Positions 41,001 through 64,000 of a stretch of DNA of 64,000 nucleotides are shown in pieces. The notes beneath the pieces were generated by a model, which was given only the letters and a program-made list of their open reading frames with translations, did not search any database and was not told the origin of the DNA. Each line of letters starts with the position of its first letter. The first letter of the stretch is position 1. This DNA comes from Cinclus cinclus (taxonomy: Eukaryota; Chordata; Aves; Passeriformes; Cinclidae). Location: the NCBI RefSeq assembly GCF_963662255.1, contig NC_085051.1:56397101-56461100 (forward strand). The letters run 5' to 3'. The position numbers and the translations under genes are program-made.

Positions 41001-42434
41001 AAGAGAGTAGCTGTCTGTTAGAACAAATATCTGTAGCTTTTGAAAACATTAAGTAAAGGCTTTCTAGGTTATAAATTCACCAGGTATTCTGAGATTGATG
41101 GGAACACTTGGAGTGGGAGAGGTTAGTGCATGTGGTTACAGTAGCCCCTTCTCACCACACACTGTCCTAGTACAAAGAATGGGAGGATAACTTCTATTTT
41201 ACCTTTCTGCATTCATTGTGTCTTTGATCCCAAAAGGAACTTTGGAGCTATCTAAATAAGAAAATCACTAAATATTATTATTAAAATATTAGTTATTTAT
41301 TCTTTTCATATTCTATGCTTTAGGAGCTTTAGTAATGCTCTGCAGTAATTTGTTTTATACCTCTCCTGCATTAAACAGAAATTAAAATAATGGCTTGAGT
41401 TCATTAACATGACCATTTTCCTCAAAGCTTAGTCAGGGTTACCAGAGTGTCCCTCTGCTATTATTCCATGATAGTCAATTCATTGACTCAGTGTCCCTGT
41501 CTCCCGCACTGTTTGCAGAGCAAGATGCCAGATTAATTCCATACAATGAGAAATTAATCAGTACTATTGATTTGCAGTCTTCTTGATATGAGACTTCCAG
41601 GGTGCTCTTAGTCTCATGCTCCCTTCTATCATTTATCCGAGAAAAACATTAAAACATTTTTATGTTTCTCAGTGCAATTAGCTACTGTGAATTTTGAGGC
41701 TATAAGGATGTTACTGTGTATAGGAAGGTGTGCAAATATTAAAAACACAATTTACAAACCCAACAACACCCACAGGTTTTCACTTTATTTTTTCAGGTAT
41801 ATTTGTGTTACTGTTTCAATAGGGAAGGCTATTTAAGGTAAGAAACTAGTTGAAGGTCGTCTTAAATTGATCTACAATAAAGAGGTCTTCATGGTGGACA
41901 GTTCTTCACTCACTTTTACTTTACATTTCATGGGGTTTCATTATATTTCCTTTTTCCTCCAATCTCTTTGGTATTTCTAGTCTGTAAGCCTCTCCTGGGC
42001 AGGTAATTTCTTGTATATCTCACTGAAATTGAGCCCTGGGTGTGTCTGGACATGTGTTGGTAAGTGGTCACCTACATCATGACTTCTAAAAGCTGAGTGT
42101 GAACAAAATCTGGTGTTTTTCTCTTGTGGATGGTCTGACTTTGCATGTCCTCAAGTTCCTTCAGCTCTGTGTGTCTGTTCTGTGCTCCTGCGGGGATTGA
42201 GCATAGCAGCAGGCAGATAGTCTGGGCACCAGGTCTGGAGGGACACCCACAGACAGGACAGAGCATTTCCACCTGCAATTCTGGAAAAGGAGTGTGAAAA
42301 CTGTTAGGAGTCAGCACAGTGTAACAGAACAGTCCTGTCTTCCACATCACCCTTCCAGTGAATACCACTAGATGGGTAGGAAAAGACTACCCCAAATCAG
42401 GATAATCCCACCAGAAGCTTTCTGACATGACTGG

Positions 42435-50145
<7,711 letters not shown>

Positions 50146-50305
50146 ATCATCTTAGTGGTCTTTTCCAACCCAATGCTTTCATAAGTCTATGGATGTGGCA
50201 TTTAGGGGATGTTTTAGTGTGGATTTGGCATTGCTGGATTAGTGGTTGGACCTGATGATCTTAGAGGTCTTTTCTAACTCAAAGGATTTTATGGTTCTGT
50301 GATGT
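50146..50305 (+). mobile_element. CR1 LINE 3' ends, two in tandem
   Basis: Two CR1 terminal boxes follow one another. The first is atcatcttagtggtcttttc then caacccaatgctttcat (50146-50182). The second is a longer tail with gatgtggcatttagg (50191), 'ggttggacctgatgatctta' (about 50244), 'gaggtcttttctaactcaaa' and 'gattttatggttctgtgatg' (50285-50304). Both are in sense orientation and strongly 5'-truncated. Confidence 0.75.
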
Positions 50306-50705
50306 GTAAAATGTATGCAAGTAGTTCCCACTCTAATTTACAGCATTCCTTCTTCCAGCAATGCTTTGGGCACTGTGAGCAGGGGTGGGAGGGTTTCCCA
50401 GAGCTTTGCCTCTATTCAGGAGGAGCTCAGGGCTCAGGACAGGGCACATTTGGGAGGGAATGTACTGAGGCCTCAAGAAATCTCCAGAGAGAAGCTTTGG
50501 AAATTATGCAGGCTGCATCAGCACCTCTGAATTCCCAGCTCAGCCCCAGCAGCACTTTCCCTGGAGCTCTGAACATCCCCTGCAAGTGAAAAATACTTGT
50601 ATGTGTCTCTGGGTAGCTCTGTCAGACATAGCCAGTTAAATTTTCTGTTTTGCAGCCCTGAAAATTTTTGTTTCTATTTAGTTGCAATGTGTAAAATTAA
50701 CCTCA
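50306..50705. other. KCNH5 intron, nothing recognised
   Basis: Unique-looking sequence between two CR1 pieces. The open frame 50299-50589 plus overlaps the CR1 end and has no known domain. Confidence 0.5.
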
Positions 50706-50885
50706 GGACCATGGAATGGGTTGAGACACCTTTCACTAGACCAAGTTGCTCAAAGCCCCATCCAGCCTGGCCCTGAACACTTTTGGGATGGGGCACCCAC
50801 AGCTTCTCTGAGCATCCTTTTCACTGCCTCACCACCCGCTGAGTGAAGAATTTTTTCCCAACATCTGATCTTGTCCTGAGTGAAT
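50706..50885 (-). mobile_element. CR1 LINE fragment, reverse orientation
   Basis: The + strand reads as the reverse complement of a CR1 tail: 'gacacctttcactagaccaa' (50725), 'gttgctcaaagccccatcca' then gcctggccctgaacac (about 50745-50780), ggatggggcacccacagctt (about 50786), and 'gagtgaagaattttttccca' (about 50840). It lacks the extreme 3' terminus. Confidence 0.85.
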
Positions 50886-58905
<8,020 letters not shown>

Positions 58906-59184
58906 AGATATCTGTATCTATCTGTATCTATATCTAATCTATATCACCTATATCTAATCTATCTATATCTATATCTATATCTATATCTATATCTATATCT
59001 ATATCTATATCTATATCTATATCTATATCTGATATATATCTATCCCTATCTATCTCTATCTCTATCTCTATCTCTATCTCTATCTCTATCTCTATCTCTA
59101 TCTCTATCTCTATCTCTATCTCTAATCTATCTCTATCATCTATATCTATCTATATAATCTCTATCTATATCTATATCTAATATC
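58906..59184. repeat. Compound CTATAT/CTATCT hexanucleotide array, about 280 bp
   Basis: The array is imperfect at both ends. It has a regular CTATAT core (about 58965-59027) and a regular CTATCT core (about 59055-59123), joined by gatatatatctatcccta. The two cores differ by a single base in the unit, which suggests that one motif arose from the other and then spread. Confidence 0.95.
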
Positions 59185-60018
59185 ACCTCTGATGGTGTCT
59201 ACACTTGTATGTCAAATGTTCTTGGGTGAGGTGAGCCCGCTCCAAGTTTTCAAATAAAGTGACCTTGTTCAAATTGTTGATTGGTAGTCCTGAGCTGGAA
59301 ATTTCTGGAGAAACTGCTCAGGTATCTGGGCCAAACCTGTGAGGAATTTATCAGTACAAATAATGCACTAATTCCTTGTGTATTTGTAGCTGTGTGTTGG
59401 CAGGCAGCCCAGCAAAGGCCATTGTCCACCTTCTGCCACTGAGAGCCCCATGGATCCTTCCAAGTGAGAATTACAGATCTGAGGCAAGAGTTTTTTCTGC
59501 AGCTCTTCCTTCCCATCTCCTGCTCCCCTGAGAAATTCCTTGTGTCTTTGCCCCTCTTTAGGGATGTGGGAATTTGAGTTTCAGGCATTGGAAGCAAGGG
59601 AGTGAGTCCTTGGAGGACTGTGTGTGACTTTGCTAGGTAGAAGAGCAGCATAAAAATTGAAAGGGAAAGCTGCAGCAGCTTCAAGTTCAGCCCCTGCCGG
59701 ACAGCGTGGGGCTGTCAGAGCAGAGTGAGCACTGCAAGAGCTGGAGTAGGTTTGCTGTCTCACTTCTGTAGCTGTGAGCTGCACTCTTGTCCCTGTGCCT
59801 CGCTCCTTTCCCTCTCCTTTCTGCCAGTTCTTCATCTCCTGTACTCTTTTCTCTTCTGGGCTGTATTCTGGGCACACTGACCGTGGGAAATGAGGTGCAG
59901 TTGCACCTCTGGGTCCCGTCCCTGGAGGAGCAGAGGGAGCACAGAAGTTTTCTCTTGCTCAGCTGAGGCTGCATTCGTGGCTGAGTGCAGAACCTGGTGA
60001 TAAGTGTGAAACTCTTGA
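59185..60018. other. KCNH5 intron, nothing recognised
   Basis: Somewhat GC-richer intronic sequence with overlapping minus-strand open frames (59250-59684, 59581-59877, 59832-60128). None has a known domain; the last one overlaps the following CR1 element. Confidence 0.45.
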
Positions 60019-60446
60019 ATGCATCCAGGGCAACAAAGCTGGTGAAAGGGCTGGAAGGAGGGCAGGGAGTAGCTGAGCACTTTTGGCTTGTCTAGTTTGG
60101 AGAAAAGGAGGATGAAGGATGACCTCATTTCTCCCTGCAGCTGCTTGAGGAGGGGAAGGGGAGAGACAGAACTGCTGATCTCCCTGGGATCCAGTGACAG
60201 GACATGTAGGGATGGCTCAGAGCTGCTCTAGGGAAGGTTTACTGGAAAATAGGAAGCATTTCTTTACTGAGAGGATGGTCAAACACTGGAACAGGCTTCC
60301 TACAGAGATGGTTGATGCTCTCAGCCTATCTGTGTTTAAGAGGCACTTGGACATTGCCCTTAGGATCAGGCTGTAGCTTTTGATCAGCCCTCAAGTGGTC
60401 AGGCAGTTGAATTAAATGATGGTTGTAAATCTCTTTCCACTGAAAT
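60019..60446 (+). mobile_element. CR1 LINE 3' fragment ending in a pentamer tail
   Basis: CR1 landmarks in order are ggcaacaaagctggtgaaag (60029), 'tttggagaaaaggaggatga' (about 60096), 'gatgacctcatttctccctg' (60119), 'catttctttactgagaggat' (about 60257) and 'cactggaacaggcttcctac' (60284). The end is 'ccctcaagtggtcaggcagt', then 'tgaattaaatgatggttgta' and a terminal 'ccactgaaatctct'. Some avian CR1 subfamilies carry a terminal ATTCT-type pentamer after that box; here a CCTCT tract follows directly. Confidence 0.85.
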
Positions 60447-60639
60447 CTCTCCTCTCCTCTCCTCTCCTCTCCTCTCCTCTCCTCTCCTCTCCTCTCCTCT
60501 CCTCTCCTCTCCTCTCCTCTCCTCTCCTCTCCTCTCCTCTCCTCTCCTCTCCTCTCCTCTCCTCTCCTCTCCTCTCCTCTCCTCTCCTCTCCTCTCCTCT
60601 CCTCTCCTCTCCTCTCCTCTCCTCTCCTCTCCTCTCCTC
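60447..60639. repeat. (CCTCT)n pentanucleotide tract, 193 bp, uninterrupted
   Basis: About 38 perfect copies, polypyrimidine on the + strand. It starts at the 3' terminus of the CR1 element and ends in cctccccaggg. It is the same motif and strand as the tract at 8893-9154. The LSSPL (plus) and GEERR (minus) open frames are artefacts. Confidence 0.98.
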
Positions 60640-60998
60640 CCCAGGGCACTGAATATCCCGTGGGATTTTTGGGAGGCTTGGTGTACTGTGGATTCACATC
60701 ACAGTCTGGATTAGCATGTTTTGCCTTTGGACTGCAGGCAGATGCAGAGATCAGCCAGTGCACCATCATCTTTAGTAGTGTTTCAGAGCCACATTAATCC
60801 CCCAGGGTAGCAGCAGGCCAATATTCTATTCTGGATATAATCTCTGAGTTAAATACCTTCTTCAGACATCCTGACCATGCTTCTGTAGGAGCAAGTGACA
60901 AATCACCAGCTCTGTTAGAAGCAGGACTGAACCCAGTTCTGATAACCCTTTGGCATTACAGAGGTAGACTTATTGTTTTCCTCTATGTGTAACTTCCC

Positions 60999-61043
60999 AA
61001 TCTAAATCTAAATCTAAATCTAAATCTAAATCTAAATCTAAAT
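60999..61043. repeat. (AAATCT)n hexanucleotide microsatellite
   Basis: About 7.5 perfect copies of TCTAAA, running from aatcta to taaat. Confidence 0.95.
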
Positions 61044-62344
61044 GTTGTTTTATGTTATTTGTCTGCTGTCCTTTATTGAGAAATGCAAGGCAATTTAGCA
61101 TAGTTCTCACTCAAGGATCATTGCACAGCACTGTCTGGCTGCAGACAGAGGAATCCTGTGTGCTGCTGTGATGCTTTCTGCACACAGGGACTCGCAGCTG
61201 ATACTAAAGGCACTCAGCTGATTTACCCCAGTGAAAGATAGGAGCATCCCTTCCTCAGGCAGGCAGTGCAATCTGGATGATTTGTTTGTGTATGGAAAGA
61301 TCATTAAATAGGAATGTCAGGGATGGGCAGGGTCCCTAGGGAGACAAAAATGTGACTGGCTGTGTTAGAGTGAAAATCCAGATTGATGATTATTTGCTAT
61401 TGTGCTTTCTGTGAATTAATATTATTTTCTTTTTTAGAAAGCTCTCATAATTAAGATATTCTCCTTGTTTGATACAGAAAGCATTCTGCAAGCTGTCTGC
61501 TAATATCAGTTCAAGGCAGCATTGCTTGCACAGGACATGACTGCTAATAAAAAAAGTAAATCAAACGTTTGCTATTTTTAATCTTGTAAATATTTAAAAA
61601 TAAACATTTTGTGTTTACCTCCCCTCATCGATTAAAATTGATGCTTTTAATCTCTTCCCACTGCAAAGGAAGGGGAGGGAATGTGCCTGGTGCAATGGGA
61701 AGGAACACTGCCATTTCATTTTTGATTTCCAGTTAAGAAAGTTTATACTAGCAGGCAGGATTTGCACAGAAAGTGGGGACAGAGGTGTGTTGTGTTGCCT
61801 CTCACAATTACAAGCATTTATTCTGGAACAATGGATTTCTTCTTACAAGGGCTGCTGAGCCTCATTGCTGTGCAGATCTACGATTTTTTTCAACTTGATA
61901 ATTTCAAGAAAAGGGGCAAATGTTTTAAAACTGAGATAATTAATTCTGTCATTGCTTCCTGGAGCTGAACACCAGACTATTTAAGCAATAGTACAGTGTG
62001 GCTTGAAGGTATAAAACGAGTTTCTACCCCAGACTTCTCATTCCCTAAACCTTACTTCTGCCAGACTGGGAATGCTGTTAGAAATGCACCCAAAGCCATG
62101 GCTGGGGGAAGAGAACTTCTGCCTGTTCATGGGGATCATATCAGTGGATCCCCATGGGCTTCACAAGGCACAGCCAGAGCTTGAGCCTTCATCCAAGTGG
62201 GATGTTGTCTGGCTCTGCCCAAAGTGGGATCCATTTCGACCCATCTAGAAATAATCAGTAACAATTTCACTGCAGTTTTGTGATGGAGACAGCACTGATT
62301 TTATTTATTAGGTTTTTGACTAGACTTGAACAAAAAGGCTCCTC

Positions 62345-62367
62345 AAACAAACAAACAAACAAACAAA
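62345..62367. repeat. (AAAC)n microsatellite
   Basis: Nearly six perfect AAAC units. Confidence 0.95.
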
Positions 62368-64000
62368 TAGCTTCTCAAACACTAAATAGAAGTCCATGTG
62401 CAAGGCCTTTCCTTTCTATGCAAGTATAAATCCATTAATCTATTATTTTTCAGCTCACACTTCACAGATGCAATAATACCCAGATATGCTGGTTCAGCAC
62501 ATAATAATCATTGCAGTCCTGCAAATCCTAGATTTACTTTGCTTTCAGTGGTATTTTAGAGCTGCTTTCTACAGTGTGTGTAGGAAAGTATTAAATTGTA
62601 AACAAAGTTCAAGAGGAACTTTGTGAGAAAGTTTGCATGAATCTCAGTAGTTGTAGTTAAAAATAAAACCCAGCCTGTCACTTGCATCATAATGATGGCT
62701 GATTGACTGTGCCTTTTTAAGCTGTCTGCCAGTGGCTGTGATTAGCAAGCTGGCTCAGTTTAGGTCCCAGGCAAAGAAAGTCTTGAGGAGCAAATTCAGG
62801 AGGTGCTTAAAAATATTCCAGAGGTGGGCATAGCTGTCAGGAGGGACAGGGACTTTCTGGGAAGAACCTGAAATAAGCTGAATCCCCGATTATTGCACTT
62901 CTGAGCAACTTACTGAAAGTCAAAACTTTTCTGTGAGTTTAGGAAGGAATGTATATTATTAATTCTTCACCCCACCCCCCCATATTTTTAATCCTCAGAG
63001 CTTGCAGCCCTAGCTCTTGATTTGTTTCCCCTCCTGAAGATAAAAAGAACCCTAAGATAGTTTTTAGTTGTAGGTTACTGTTAAAAAAAAAAAGAGCAAA
63101 GTGTGAGCAGTTATAAAAGCCTCTGATTCTCTTAACTCCGTTAATTAAATTGTCAGTGATCTTTTGATATTTTGAACTTTGGTACCTCCCCTCTGACTTC
63201 TGGGTGAATATCAGATTTTTTATTAGTACTCCACAAAGCTGTCTCAGCTGCCAAAAAGGTTCTATATGCTGTTTCCTATATGACATTTCCATCAGTCACT
63301 GTACCTGCAGAGTAGGGGGACTTACCTCTCCGTACTCTCTGAGTACAAATCCCTTTGGAAGCAGTCCATTGTTCCTCTTTTTTATTATGAACAGCACTCC
63401 TGTTACTGCAGGAACAGGCTCTGGCTTTTTCTGAGAGCCTAAAACACTTCACACTTCGTTAAAAATGTGAAAATTGGCACCTAAGCAACCAGCAGATGAC
63501 AGCAGCAAAGAACAGCCATTTCTAATCAGGATATCTCTAACTGGTCAGATGAAATGAAGCATTTTTAGTATGATTAAATTTGCTTTTCCATTCATGCCCA
63601 TTGCTTCCTTCTCAGCGTGCAGACATACAGTTTTCCTTGTCCATGTGTCTGAACTTAACAGAGCATCCTGTCATCTCTGTAATTAACTTCTGTGTCTAAC
63701 CTCTCTATTTTCACCAATTCTGCCTTCCTTGACTCTGTGCCACTGTAGAGAATTTTCATCTCCATTGTGTGTCTGAGGTAAATCCATTTTTAACTGGAAC
63801 AGTTGTTGGTCAGAACAGCTCAATTATGAATGACCATCCTTCTCCCAGGTTGTATCGGCCATCCTGCCAAGGAAGGCTACACTAGAAATGTAAATGGATG
63901 AACTGAAGCAAGCATGTTTTTCATGTGTGAATAATTGTCCCTGTTCCCATTTAGTGAACGACTCAGCCAACAACCTCAAGATGTTCTACAAAAGTACATG

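Larger units (their letters stand above)
60640..64000. other. KCNH5 intron, end of window
   Basis: No gene recognised up to the window end; the next KCNH5 exon must lie further on. It contains an AAATCT array and an AAAC run (listed separately). An AT-rich block at 61430-61660 and another at 62650-62760 look unusually free of repeats. The open frame 62939-63292 minus has no known domain. Confidence 0.5.

Noticed and set aside
60326..60769. A 147-codon minus-strand frame and a plus LSSPL frame at the second pentamer tract
   Set aside because: Same artefact of the CCTCT unit; the ends are CR1 and intron sequence.

Overview
The window is vertebrate nuclear DNA, almost certainly from a bird. It carries several CR1-type LINE fragments with the 3' ends typical of avian genomes, it shows no Alu, B-type SINE or L1, and it has a sparse, AT-rich, intron-dominated layout. 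The only protein-coding gene I can support is KCNH5 (EAG2, Kv10.2), a voltage-gated potassium channel, on the + strand. Three consecutive internal exons are present: 31175-31374 (200 bp), 42769-43021 (253 bp) and 53410-53606 (197 bp). They have consistent AG/GT borders and phases (1, 0, 1, 0). Joined, they encode 216 complete codons plus one codon shared with an upstream exon. This stretch covers the end of S6, the C-linker and the cyclic-nucleotide-binding homology domain. The pore exon and earlier exons lie before this window, and the C-terminal tail exons lie after it.

Layout. 1-31174 is the 3' part of a very large intron. It holds CR1 fragments (1-490 minus, 18060-18655 plus, 27935-28215 minus), an older L3-like CR1 remnant with recognisable reverse-transcriptase motifs (2165-3140 plus), a probable second one (21490-21830 plus) and a 262-bp pure (TCCTC)n tract (8893-9154). 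The 11.4-kb intron 31375-42768 holds a 33-bp tandem duplication just after the first exon, a (TTTTA)n tract, a probable old CR1 piece and a 220-bp GATG array. That array ends only 114 bp before the second exon. The 10.4-kb intron 43022-53409 holds two CR1 pieces. From 53607 to the end is another intron, with a compound CTATAT/CTATCT array and a CR1 element whose tail runs into a second (CCTCT)n tract.

Nearly all other open frames are short, lack recognisable domains and look like chance. I found no tRNA, rRNA, CRISPR array, intact transposon or retrovirus, and no convincing undescribed system. The points most worth checking are: the array next to the second exon, whose open frame runs into the exon and past a weak donor site; the Cys-Asn-Leu at the channel's intrinsic-ligand position; the two long pure polypurine/polypyrimidine pentamer tracts; and a cluster of unexplained minus-strand open frames at 33.2-34.1 kb.
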